From NCBI RefSeq assembly GCF_002007115.1, contig NZ_MVAD01000001.1:2046001-2110000 (forward strand): a DNA stretch of 64,000 nucleotides, given 5' to 3'. Of the stretch, positions 51,009 through 59,144 are shown in pieces; position 1 is the stretch's first letter, and each line of letters begins with the position of its first letter. The translations under genes were made by a program, and so were the position numbers. The notes under the pieces are model-generated. The model was not told the origin of the DNA. It did no database searches and saw only the letters and a program-made list of their open reading frames with translations. This DNA is from Massilia sp. KIM. Lineage in GTDB: Bacteria > Pseudomonadota > Gammaproteobacteria > Burkholderiales > Burkholderiaceae_D.

Positions 51009-53849
51009 ATGCCGCGCCGCCGCCTGCCCCTGTCGCTGACTCTCGCGGCGGCCCTCACGCTCGGGGGCGGCCTGGCTGCATCCGGCGCGCTGTTCCTGGG
51101 GGTGAGCCACCTCGAGTACGACAACATGGCGCTCGCCTTCGCCCAGCGCGCCGACGAGCGGGTGGCAGCGGTGCGCCAGGGCATGGACCAGGCGGTCGAG
51201 GTCCTGACCGTCACCAACCAGCTGTTCGCGCGCGGCGAGACGGTGTCACGCCAGCAGTTCGCCGACTTCACCTCGGCACTGCTCGACCGTCACCGCTTCA
51301 TCCAGGCCTTCAACTACCACCGCGTGGTGGCGGGCGTGGACCGGGCCGCGGTCGAGGCCGAACTGCAGAAGATCCGCCCGGGCACCATCTTCACCGAGAA
51401 GCGCCCCGAAGGCCAGGTGCCGGCGCCGGTGCGCGGCCGCTACCACATCGTCGACTACCTGGAGCCGATGGCCGGCAACGAGCAGGCCTTCGGCCTGAAC
51501 CTGACCCAGAACGCCGAGGTCATGGACGCCCTCGACATCGCGCGCGGCTCCGGCCGGGCGGCCGCCACCGGCCTGTTCGCCCTGGCCCAGGACGCCACGC
51601 CCCAGCCCAGCTTCGAATTCATCCTGCCGGTGCTGGACAAGGAGGGGGTGATGATCGGCGACACCGCCGTCGTCATCCGCGGCCACGAGCTGGTGCGCGC
51701 CTCGCTGGCCAGCGCCGGCCTGCTCGATTCGCACGACATCTTCGTCTCGGTCTACGCCGGCGAGCACGCCGACCGTCAGCGCCGCCTGCTGTCCACCGGC
51801 CCTACCGAGCAAGCCCTGGCCGAGCGCTCCAACGGCTGGTTCGGGTCGAATCACCCGGGCGTGCGCAGCACCGTGCTGCAGATCGGCGGCCGCCCCTGGC
51901 GCATCGACGTCGCCGCCGCCGAGCGTCCCTTCCTGGCCGACCACATGGCGTCCACCGCCCTGCTGGCCGGCGGCATCCTGATCACCCTGCTCGGCACCGC
52001 CTTCGTGCAGGCGTCCGGCCAGCGCGCGCGCAAGGTCCAGCAGCTGGTGCGCCAGCGCACCGCCGACCTGCGCCGCACCAACCGCCGCCTGATCGAGGAC
52101 ATGGCCGCGCGCGAGCGCGCCGAGCGCGCCCTGCAGCAGAGCGAGCAGCGCTTCCGCCAGCTGGTGTCGATGTCCTCGGACTGGTACTGGGAACAGGACG
52201 CCCAGCTGCGCTTCACCATGGTGACCGGCGCCTTCGCCGAGAAGACCGGGGTGGCGGTCGACGCGGTGCTGGGCAAGACGCGCTGGGAATTCGTGCCCCA
52301 GCTGCTCGAGACCGAGTCCGGACAGGCCCACATCGCCCAGATCAAGGCCCACGAGCCCTTCACCAACCTCGAATACCAGACCGTCGACGAGCACGGCGAC
52401 ACGCGCTGGTTCTGCGTCAACGGCCAGCCGGTATTCGACGAGAGCGGCCAGCTGACCGGCTACCGCGGCACCGGCAGCGACATCACCGAGCGCAAGCTGA
52501 CCGAGCAGCGCGTCCACCACGTGGCCCAGCACGACGTGCTGACCGGCCTGCCCAACCGCTCCCTGCTCCAGGACCGCCTGGGCCAGGCCGTCGCCTACGC
52601 CAGCCGCAGCGGTTATCCGGTATGGGTGATGCTGATCGACCTGGACCGCTTCAAGTTCGTCAACGACAGCATGGGCCACAAGGCCGGCGACGTGCTCCTG
52701 ATGACGGTGGCGGCGCGCCTGCGCTCCTCGCTGCGCGACACCGACACCGTGGCGCGCCTGTCGGGCGACGAATTCGTGGTGATCCTGTCCGAGCACGCCG
52801 AGGAGCCGCTGAGCCCCGAGATCGTGCAGCGGGTGATGGATTCGGTGGCCCAGCCGGTGATCCTCGGCACCAAGGAATTCTTCGTCACCTGCTCGATCGG
52901 GGTTGCGGTCTACCCGAGCGAAGGCACCGCAGCCGACAGCCTGATCGAGCACGCCGACATCGCGATGTACAGCGCCAAGAAGATGGGGCGCAACAACTTC
53001 CAGTTCTACACCCCGGCCATGAACGAGGAGTCGCTGGAGCGCGTGCGCATCGAGAGCGCCCTGCGCAACGCTTTGGAACGCAACGAATTCGTGCTGTATT
53101 ACCAGCCCCAGGTCGACCTCAAGACCGGCCAGATCTGCGGCATGGAAGCCCTGATCCGCTGGAACCACCCGGAGCTGGGCATGGTCGCGCCGAACCGCTT
53201 CATCGGCGTGGCCGAGGAAACCGGCCTGATCGTGCCGATCGGGGCCTGGGTGATGCGCACCGCCTGCGCCCAGAACAAGGCCTGGCAGGATGCCGGCCTG
53301 GGCCGCCTGCGGGTGGCGGTCAACCTGTCGGCGCGCCAGTTCGGCGCCGCCGACCTGATCGCCAGCCTGGAGTCGGTGCTGAGCGACACCCGCCTGGAAC
53401 CGGATTGCCTGGAGATCGAGCTGACGGAAAGCCTGTTCATGAGCGACGTGACGCCGGCGGTGGAGCTGCTGCACCGCATGAAGTCGCTGGGCGTGAATTT
53501 GTCGATCGACGACTTCGGCACCGGCTACTCGAGCCTGTCCTACCTGTCGCGCTTCCCGATCGACGTGCTCAAGATCGACCGCTCCTTCGTGGCCGACATC
53601 ACCCACGACGCCAACGACGCGGCGATCGTCACCTCCATCATCGCCCTGGCCCACAACCTGAAACTGGCGGTGATCGCCGAGGGCGTGGAGACCGCGGAGC
53701 AACTTGCCTACCTGCGCAACCACGGCTGCGACGAGATGCAGGGCTATTTCTTCAGCAAGCCGCTGCCCGCGGCGGACTTCGAGCAGATGCTGCGCCAGGG
53801 CCGCTCACTGGCCCTGCCGGCGCCGGAAGACGAGCCGGTGGCGGCCTGA
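51009..53849 (+). CDS. CHASE-PAS-GGDEF-EAL membrane protein
   Basis: A 946-residue c-di-GMP protein. The start at 51009 (MPRRRLPLSL) opens with a membrane span (about 10-32). A CHASE-type periplasmic sensor (about 45-300; FNYHRVVAGVDRAAVEAEL, GFDL-like GFGLNLTQNAEVMDAL) and a second span (about 314-335) follow. A PAS domain lies at about 375-495. The GGDEF domain has SGDEF at 585-589, an active variant, with RxxD at 576-579. The EAL domain has EAL at 713-715 and DDFGTGYSSL. Both activities appear intact. It is a single gene. Confidence 0.93.
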   Translation: MPRRRLPLSLTLAAALTLGGGLAASGALFLGVSHLEYDNMALAFAQRADERVAAVRQGMDQAVEVLTVTNQLFARGETVSRQQFADFTSALLDRHRFIQAFNYHRVVAGVDRAAVEAELQKIRPGTIFTEKRPEGQVPAPVRGRYHIVDYLEPMAGNEQAFGLNLTQNAEVMDALDIARGSGRAAATGLFALAQDATPQPSFEFILPVLDKEGVMIGDTAVVIRGHELVRASLASAGLLDSHDIFVSVYAGEHADRQRRLLSTGPTEQALAERSNGWFGSNHPGVRSTVLQIGGRPWRIDVAAAERPFLADHMASTALLAGGILITLLGTAFVQASGQRARKVQQLVRQRTADLRRTNRRLIEDMAARERAERALQQSEQRFRQLVSMSSDWYWEQDAQLRFTMVTGAFAEKTGVAVDAVLGKTRWEFVPQLLETESGQAHIAQIKAHEPFTNLEYQTVDEHGDTRWFCVNGQPVFDESGQLTGYRGTGSDITERKLTEQRVHHVAQHDVLTGLPNRSLLQDRLGQAVAYASRSGYPVWVMLIDLDRFKFVNDSMGHKAGDVLLMTVAARLRSSLRDTDTVARLSGDEFVVILSEHAEEPLSPEIVQRVMDSVAQPVILGTKEFFVTCSIGVAVYPSEGTAADSLIEHADIAMYSAKKMGRNNFQFYTPAMNEESLERVRIESALRNALERNEFVLYYQPQVDLKTGQICGMEALIRWNHPELGMVAPNRFIGVAEETGLIVPIGAWVMRTACAQNKAWQDAGLGRLRVAVNLSARQFGAADLIASLESVLSDTRLEPDCLEIELTESLFMSDVTPAVELLHRMKSLGVNLSIDDFGTGYSSLSYLSRFPIDVLKIDRSFVADITHDANDAAIVTSIIALAHNLKLAVIAEGVETAEQLAYLRNHGCDEMQGYFFSKPLPAADFEQMLRQGRSLALPAPEDEPVAA

Positions 53850-53995
53850 GGCCAAGGCTGGGAACGGGGCCAAGGCCCCGCCACGGCCTACCCCAAAAGA
53901 ATGTTTAACTCTGGGTATTTATTTATGGCCAATACGTCATCAATGGCCGTACAATAACCGTGTCTCTTTAGCAATCTTGAGTACGGAGTAAACCC

Positions 53996-54211
53996 ATGAG
54001 CAATGAAACGCGTGACTCGACCGCCACGATAGATGCGCCGGCGCGCCGTCAACGCACCGATATCCGCACCCGCGACCTGATCAACCAGGCGATCGCGTCG
54101 GTGCCGACCCTCGGCCTGCAGCGCGCAGCCGAATTCCTGGCGACGATGAACGTGCCGGCCGAAGTGGCCGTCCGGGTGCTGGTCTATCCACAGCGCCGCC
54201 GCGCCAACTGA
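53996..54211 (+). CDS. Hypothetical 71-residue basic protein
   Basis: A small protein after ACGGAG, MSNETRDSTATIDAPARRQR then DLINQAIASVPTLGLQRAAEFLATMNVPAEVAVRVLVYPQRRR. It has a basic N-terminus and a helical, slightly hydrophobic middle, with many Arg. The upstream 146-nt gap (53850-53995) has A+T-rich promoter-like sequence, including TACAAT at 53950-53955. No family recognised; similar short proteins are common in Oxalobacteraceae genomes. Confidence 0.7.
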   Translation: MSNETRDSTATIDAPARRQRTDIRTRDLINQAIASVPTLGLQRAAEFLATMNVPAEVAVRVLVYPQRRRAN

Positions 54212-54259
54212 GCCGGTCCGCCCTGCCGCGCAGGGCGAACCGGTTGAGTTGGCGCGCCT

Positions 54260-54631
54260 TCAGCGCCGGGTTTCGTGTTGGGCGATGTCGTCCAGGGATT
54301 CGCGTCCCTTGTCGGTGAGCGCGTAGCCGCCCTCGTCGCGCGCGACCACGTGCGACTTGATGCTGAGGAAGCGCAGCACGTCGCCGGCGACCTCGGCCTG
54401 CGGGTCCTCGGCGAGGGCGCGCATCGCCTGCACGCAGCGGCGCAGGAACAGCACCTGCTGGCCTTTCTCGGTCAGCGACACACGGCCGTCGCGGCCGTAT
54501 TCGATCATCTTCAGGCCAGAGAGCCGCTTGGCGTTGCGGCCCACGCAGGCCGTCGCCAGGTCGCGCTTGCTGCCACGCTGCACCAGCTCCAGCGCGTCGT
54601 ATTCGTCAGTCGTCAGCTTTTCGTTCTTCAT
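54260..54631 (-). CDS. Winged-helix-like small protein
   Basis: A 123-residue protein. Its pattern DALELVQRGSKRDLATACVGRNAKRLSGLKMIEYGRDGRVSLTEKGQQVLFLRRCVQAM and a second YALTDKGRESLDDI suggest two winged-helix-like or MarR-like wings, in which LTEKG and LTDKG are the typical strand-turn words. It is probably a DNA-binding regulator. No sensor domain. It stands alone on its strand, convergent with the gene at 53996. Confidence 0.7.
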   Translation of the reverse strand: MKNEKLTTDEYDALELVQRGSKRDLATACVGRNAKRLSGLKMIEYGRDGRVSLTEKGQQVLFLRRCVQAMRALAEDPQAEVAGDVLRFLSIKSHVVARDEGGYALTDKGRESLDDIAQHETRR

Positions 54632-54736
54632 TACCGCTCTTTATGGTCCAGGGCGCGACATGGTAACCGCCATGCCGCCCGGCGGCAACCGCCGGCGTGG
54701 CGCCTGCCTGTCGCGCGCGGGACCGAGGGTGCGCCC

Positions 54737-54877
54737 TCAGCGCATCGAGCGGATGGCGAACCAGCCCAGCCCGGCGCTGGCGGCCAGGCCGAGCGCCACC
54801 GCCAGCTGCATGCGGCGCGAACCGAGCAAGGGCCGCTGGCCCAGGTAAATCTTGTTGTACAAAGTCGAGCCCATCAT
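54737..54877 (-). CDS. 46-residue single-span membrane protein
   Basis: MMGSTLYNKIYLGQRPLLGS then RRMQLAVALGLAASAGLGWFAIRSMR: a basic turn and one hydrophobic span (about 24-41) near the C-terminus. GCAGGAGGAG ends directly at the ATG-ATG pair, so the second ATG (54874) may be the true start. It is too small to assign; the strong ribosome site and clean span support a real gene. Confidence 0.65.
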   Translation of the reverse strand: MMGSTLYNKIYLGQRPLLGSRRMQLAVALGLAASAGLGWFAIRSMR

Positions 54878-55063
54878 CTCCTCCTGCAAAGGCTTTGGTC
54901 TTGTTCTCATTATAGAAATCGGAACATTGCAGCTGTGTGACAGCCAGCACACCCGGGTCTGCTGCAACAAAAAAGCAACACTTCCATCACGGCCTAGCGC
55001 GCGCCGGACCGCATGGTGGCCTGTTAGGATCGTACGACAGTGACAACTTTCACGGAGCACAGC

Positions 55064-55300
55064 ATGAACGATCCGAACACCAAGTCCGACCCCACCAACG
55101 CGCGCCGCGGCGTGTTCGACGAGGCCGACATCGGCAGCGGCGAGAAGTCGCCGGGCCAGCATGAGACGGAAGAAATGATCCGTGAAATCCCACCCCTGCC
55201 GGCGAACAACCGGCAGGCCGACGAGCCGCCCCCGGGCACCACCGGCAGCACCAAGGGCAATGGCGTGAGCCGCGACGAGGGCAATCGCCAGGGCGGCTAA
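55064..55300 (+). CDS. Hypothetical 78-residue hydrophilic protein
   Basis: A polar protein (MNDPNTKSDPTNARRGVFDE and on) rich in Gly, Pro, Asn, Asp and Glu, with no hydrophobic core. It is probably intrinsically disordered. GGAG lies 8 nt before the ATG. Its 3' end lies in a hairpin shared with the convergent gene at 55306. No family recognised; it may be stress-related. Confidence 0.6.
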   Translation: MNDPNTKSDPTNARRGVFDEADIGSGEKSPGQHETEEMIREIPPLPANNRQADEPPPGTTGSTKGNGVSRDEGNRQGG

Positions 55301-55306
55301 GCCGCC
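55292..55306. terminator. Hairpin between two converging small genes
   Basis: GGCGGC-TAA-GCCGCC forms a 6-bp stem whose loop is the stop codon of the plus-strand gene. It overlaps the first base of the minus-strand stop (55306-55308). It lacks a U-tract on either strand. Confidence 0.35.
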
Positions 55307-55500
55307 TATCCTGCCCGGATCGGCGGTTTGGGCAGGGTCGGTTCCTCGACCGGGGCATTGACCGGGTCGGGGACGTCGTCCGGCACCGGCACCTCGGGCG
55401 GCGGCTGGTTGGGATCCTTGGGCGCCTCGGGATCGGGCGCGATGTGCGCCGAGATGGCACTGAAGTCGCGCAGGGGATCCTGCGCCGTGAGCATGTTCAT
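55306..55500 (-). CDS. Hypothetical 64-residue Pro-rich protein
   Basis: MNMLTAQDPLRDFSAISAHI followed by a stretch in which about one residue in three is proline, with many Asp/Glu. Very acidic and probably disordered. A weak GAGG precedes the ATG. It is convergent with the gene at 55064. No family recognised; coding status is supported only by a plausible start and by company with similar small genes. Confidence 0.5.
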   Translation of the reverse strand: MNMLTAQDPLRDFSAISAHIAPDPEAPKDPNQPPPEVPVPDDVPDPVNAPVEEPTLPKPPIRAG

Positions 55501-55647
55501 GGTTGGCCTCGCTGTGAAGTCGCGCGCCGCGAAGGCCGCGCACGAAGACGTTGGAAGGCAAGCCTGTTGCCTCTGATTGCTGGTCCATCAGCGGCGGACG
55601 AAGGACGGTCACGCCGCAGGAAGCGGCCGCGCGGGGCGGCCGCCGCC

Positions 55648-55827
55648 TCAGTGGTTCTGCTTCTGCTTGGCGCCGCCACCCGCCCCGGCGTCGGTCTTGG
55701 CCCGTTCGCGCGACATGTGGTCGTGGCTGCTCTTGTCCTTCACGCCGGCGCGCTCCTTGGCCAGCTGCTCCTCGGACTTGGCCGACTGCTCGTTCTGGTT
55801 GCCGGTCGATTTCGAATTGCTCATCAT
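55648..55827 (-). CDS. Hypothetical 59-residue polar protein
   Basis: Reading the minus strand from 55827 gives MMSNSKSTGNQNEQSAKSEE, then AKERAGVKDKSSHDHMSRERAKTDAGAGGGAKQKQNH, stop at 55648. AGGAGGTAG lies directly upstream of the double ATG, one of the best ribosome sites in the window. The product has no hydrophobic residues to speak of, and is rich in Lys, Gln, Ser, Gly and Asn. It is likely disordered, perhaps a desiccation- or stress-type protein; function unknown. Confidence 0.65.
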   Translation of the reverse strand: MMSNSKSTGNQNEQSAKSEEQLAKERAGVKDKSSHDHMSRERAKTDAGAGGGAKQKQNH

Positions 55828-55967
55828 CTACCTCCTATGAAAACAGGGTCGTCGTGCGCAGCCTAGCATGGATGCGTTGGGCAGGTTTTCAATCGTGCGC
55901 CTGCGCTTTCCACCCCTGCCCGGCCTCGGCTATAGTGGCATCCCGACCTTTCTCCGGCTCAAACACC

Positions 55968-56876
55968 ATGCGTCTGCTGCCCGCCGCCCTGCTCCTGTCC
56001 GCCCTGCTGTCCGCCTTCCACGCCCGCGCAGCCGGCCCGATGAAACTGGCCGACTACCTCGCCCTGGAGGGGCCGGCGCCGAGCGCGAAGATCGCCTACG
56101 GGGCCGCGCTTTCACAGTACGCCGAGCTGTTCCTGCCCCAGGGCACCGGCCCCTTCCCGGTCGCGGTGCTGGTGCATGGCGGCTGCTGGACCAGCAAGTT
56201 CGGCGGCATCGGCCAGCTGCGCAACATGGCCGGCGCGCTGGCGGCGCGCGGCATCGCGGTGTGGAACGTCGAATACCGCCGGGTCGACGAGGAAGGCGGC
56301 GGCTATCCCGGCATGTACCTCGACATGCACGCCGCCCTCGACGCCCTGCGCGCGCAGGCCGGGCGCCATCCGCTCGACCTGGCGCGCATCGTGGCGGTGG
56401 GCCATTCGGCCGGCGGCCAGCTGGTGCAGTGGATCGCCGGACGCGCGCGCATTCCGGCCACCAGCCCCCTGCACCACCCCCAGCCGCTGCCGGTGCGCGC
56501 CATCGTCAGCCTGGGCGGGCTGGCCGACCTGCGCGGCGAAGCGGCCCTGATCCAGAAAAGCTGCGGGCGCGACACCGTCCAACTGGCGGGCAGCCCGAGC
56601 GCGGCGCGGCCCGACGTGTTCGCCGACACCAACGCCGCCGAACTGCTGCCCAACGGCAGCCGCACCTGGCTGGTGACGGGGGAACTGGACACGATCTCGC
56701 CGCCGCGCGTGGCCCACGACTACGCGAGCAAGGCGCGCGCCGCCGGCGACGTTGCCGAGGTGGTGATCCTGCCCGGCGCCAGCCACTACGACGAGGTGGC
56801 CGCCACCTCCTTCGCCTGGCCGCGGGTGCTGCAGGTCATCGAGCAGGCCCTCGAACTGGCGCCGCCCAGGCCCTAG
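55968..56876 (+). CDS. Secreted alpha/beta hydrolase (BD-FAE/esterase-like)
   Basis: A 302-residue protein with a signal peptide (cut after HARA). The oxyanion region is VAVLVHGGCWTSKFGGIGQL, the nucleophile is in VAVGHSAGGQLVQWIAGR, the Asp is in LVTGELDTISPP, and the His is in LPGASHYDEVA. That is the order of the BD-FAE/arylformamidase-like esterases. It probably hydrolyses an ester in the periplasm or outside. TATAGT (55931-55936) could be its -10 box. Substrate unknown. Confidence 0.87.
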   Translation: MRLLPAALLLSALLSAFHARAAGPMKLADYLALEGPAPSAKIAYGAALSQYAELFLPQGTGPFPVAVLVHGGCWTSKFGGIGQLRNMAGALAARGIAVWNVEYRRVDEEGGGYPGMYLDMHAALDALRAQAGRHPLDLARIVAVGHSAGGQLVQWIAGRARIPATSPLHHPQPLPVRAIVSLGGLADLRGEAALIQKSCGRDTVQLAGSPSAARPDVFADTNAAELLPNGSRTWLVTGELDTISPPRVAHDYASKARAAGDVAEVVILPGASHYDEVAATSFAWPRVLQVIEQALELAPPRP

Positions 56877-56895
56877 CGCGGCGCCAGCGGCGCTT

Positions 56896-57192
56896 CTATG
56901 GAATCCTGCGCCGCGCCAGCGGCGCCTCGAGCACGAGGTCGCTGCGCGCCAGCGCCACGCAGGGCAGGATCCAGCCCTCGCGCTTCTCGTCGAAGGACAA
57001 GCCGGGCCATTCGATCTGGTAGGCCACCTGCCCGCTCGCCAGGCGGCAGATGCAGGTGCGGCAGGTGCCGTTGCGGCAGGAGCTGGGCAGCTCCAGCCCG
57101 GCGCTCTCGGCCGCGCGCAGCAGGGTGGTGTCGGGGCCGGCCTCGAAGCGCTCGCCGCTCGGCTGCAGGGTGATGGTGTGCTGGGCGTCCAT
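56896..57192 (-). CDS. 2Fe-2S plant-type ferredoxin
   Basis: A 98-residue ferredoxin. [18 protein letters not shown] carries the first three Fe-S cysteines (CxxxxCxxC), and [11 protein letters not shown] the fourth. The start at 57192 ([14 protein letters not shown]) gives the normal domain; the longer frame has no ribosome site. There is no reductase or oxygenase gene alongside. It may serve a distant oxygenase. It is convergent with the hydrolase at 55968. Confidence 0.92.
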   Translation of the reverse strand: MDAQHTITLQPSGERFEAGPDTTLLRAAESAGLELPSSCRNGTCRTCICRLASGQVAYQIEWPGLSFDEKREGWILPCVALARSDLVLEAPLARRRIP

Positions 57193-57310
57193 GGCCCATT
57201 GTATCGCCGCCGGGCAATCCGCTCGCAAGGAGGATGAGTTCGCTGACGCACAGACCCGGTGCATGCCCCCCACTACGCTGGTAACTCCAGAAGAAATAGT
57301 GGGTAATCAA

Positions 57311-58357
57311 ATGAAACGAAAACAAGCAGCCCTCCTGAGCGCCGCCCTGCTGGGCGCCCTTCCCTTCGCCGCGCTAGGCCAGCAGGCCGTGCTGCAGCCG
57401 GCAGCGGCGCCGCAAGCCGCCACAACCGCCACAACCGCCGCGGCCCCGCCGGCCCAGTCCCCGTCCCGGAACGCGGCGCCGAACGCCGCCAACCCGGCAG
57501 CCGCCAAGCAAGCCGAATTCGAACGCAACCTGCGCGCCCAGGTCCTGCTCGACCGCGCGCACTTCTCGCCGGGCGAGATCGACGGCGCCTACGGCTCCAA
57601 CATGCGCAATGCCCTGAGCAGCTTCCAGGCCGCGCGCCAGCTGCCCGTCACCGGCAAGCTGGACGAGGCCACCTGGAACGCCCTGAATGCCGACAATACG
57701 CCCACCCTGCTCACCTACACCCTGGTCGAGGCCGACGTCGCCGGTCCCTTCCGTCCGGTCCCCGAGGACATGATGGCCAAGGCCTCGCTGCCCGCGCTCG
57801 GCTACGCCAGCGCGGCCGAGGGCCTGGGCGAGAAGTTCCACGCCAGCCCGGCCCTGATCGAACGCCTCAACCCGGGCAAGAGCCTGAGCCGCGTCGGCGA
57901 GCAGATCGTGGTGCCGAACGTCGTCGGCAAGAATCCGCTGCCCAAGGCCGCCAGGGTCGTGGTGCGGGACGAGGCCAAGATCCTCCAGCTCTACGACGCC
58001 GAGGGCCGCCTGCTGGCCCAGTATCCGGCCTCGACCGGCAGCGAGCACGACCCGCTGCCGATCGGCACCTGGAAGATCGAGGGCGTGCACCCGAATCCGA
58101 CCTACCACTACAACCCCAAGCTGTTCTGGGACGCCGAGCCGGGCGACAAGAAGGCGAAGATCGCGCCCGGGCCGAACAACCCGGTGGGCGTGGCCTGGAT
58201 CGACCTGTCCAAGCCGCACTACGGCATCCACGGCACCCCGGTGCCCGGCCACGTCGGCAAGACCGAGTCGCACGGCTGCATCCGCCTGACCAACTGGAGC
58301 GCCGCCGAGGTGGCGAACCTGGTCGGTGCGGGCACGGAGGTGGTGCTGCAAAACTAA
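57311..58357 (+). CDS. L,D-transpeptidase with peptidoglycan-binding domain
   Basis: A 348-residue periplasmic protein. A signal peptide (GALPFAALG) precedes an Ala/Pro-rich linker. A PGB-1-type domain (about 70-125; [47 protein letters not shown]) follows. The YkuD domain (about 215-348) ends [29 protein letters not shown], with the catalytic Cys in SHGCIR. It makes 3-3 peptidoglycan links or attaches proteins. The M23 gene follows 28 nt downstream. Confidence 0.92.
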   Translation: MKRKQAALLSAALLGALPFAALGQQAVLQPAAAPQAATTATTAAAPPAQSPSRNAAPNAANPAAAKQAEFERNLRAQVLLDRAHFSPGEIDGAYGSNMRNALSSFQAARQLPVTGKLDEATWNALNADNTPTLLTYTLVEADVAGPFRPVPEDMMAKASLPALGYASAAEGLGEKFHASPALIERLNPGKSLSRVGEQIVVPNVVGKNPLPKAARVVVRDEAKILQLYDAEGRLLAQYPASTGSEHDPLPIGTWKIEGVHPNPTYHYNPKLFWDAEPGDKKAKIAPGPNNPVGVAWIDLSKPHYGIHGTPVPGHVGKTESHGCIRLTNWSAAEVANLVGAGTEVVLQN

Positions 58358-58385
58358 GGCAAAGAACAAGATGACGGAGGACGCG

Positions 58386-59144
58386 ATGAAGTGGCTGATG
58401 ACCTTGCTGTTCGGCGCGCTGGTGGGCGCCGGGATTTTGTGGGTGATCCTCGACGAGCGGGCGCAGTCCGCGCCAGCCAACGCGGCGGCGCCGCCGCCCG
58501 AGGCCACGCCGGCCCCGGCGAGCGCCACGCCCGCGTCCGCGCCCGAAGGCGGCGCCGCGCCGGCCGCCCCGGCCGCCGGGGCGCAGCCGCAAGGCGCGCC
58601 CGCGGGCGCCGCGCCGGTGGTGCAGACCGACCTGAGCGAAGCCGAGCTGCCCTTGCGTCCCCAGGCCGGCGACCTGTCCGCCGCCATCGCCACGCCCGGC
58701 GCCGCCTCGAGCCCGCCCGCCGGGCTGCTGGTGCCGGTGCAGGGCGTGAAGGCGGCCCAGCTGACCGACACCTTCGACCAGCCGCGCGGCAACCAGCGCC
58801 ACCACGAAGCCCTCGACATCATGGCGCCCAAGGGCACGCCGGTGCTGGCGGCCGCCGACGGCAAGGTGGTCAAGCTATTCCAGAGCAAGCCCGGCGGCCT
58901 GACCGTCTACCAGTTCGACCCGGGCGAACGCTACGCCTATTACTACGCCCATCTGGACCGCTACGCCGACGGCCTGCGCGAAGGCATGCAGCTCAAGCGC
59001 GGCGAACTGCTGGGCTACGTCGGCGTCACCGGCAACTCGGACCCGAACGCGCCCCACCTGCATTTCGCCGTGGTTGAGCTCACGCCCGAGAAGCAATGGT
59101 GGAAAGGCACCCCGCTCAATCCGTTTCCGCTGCTGAGGGACTAG
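58386..59144 (+). CDS. M23 family peptidase (LytM-type endopeptidase)
   Basis: A 252-residue protein. The start MKWLMTLLFGALVGAG has GGAGG 7 nt upstream; one span anchors it or serves as a signal. A long Ala/Pro linker (about 28-115) follows. The LytM domain has HHEALDIMAPKGTPVLAAADG (HxxxD zinc site) and DPNAPHLHFAVVEL (HxH). It likely cleaves peptidoglycan peptides, or activates amidases. It sits 28 nt after the L,D-transpeptidase, a cell-wall pair. The last 29 nt overlap the convergent M4 protease gene. Confidence 0.9.
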   Translation: MKWLMTLLFGALVGAGILWVILDERAQSAPANAAAPPPEATPAPASATPASAPEGGAAPAAPAAGAQPQGAPAGAAPVVQTDLSEAELPLRPQAGDLSAAIATPGAASSPPAGLLVPVQGVKAAQLTDTFDQPRGNQRHHEALDIMAPKGTPVLAAADGKVVKLFQSKPGGLTVYQFDPGERYAYYYAHLDRYADGLREGMQLKRGELLGYVGVTGNSDPNAPHLHFAVVELTPEKQWWKGTPLNPFPLLRD

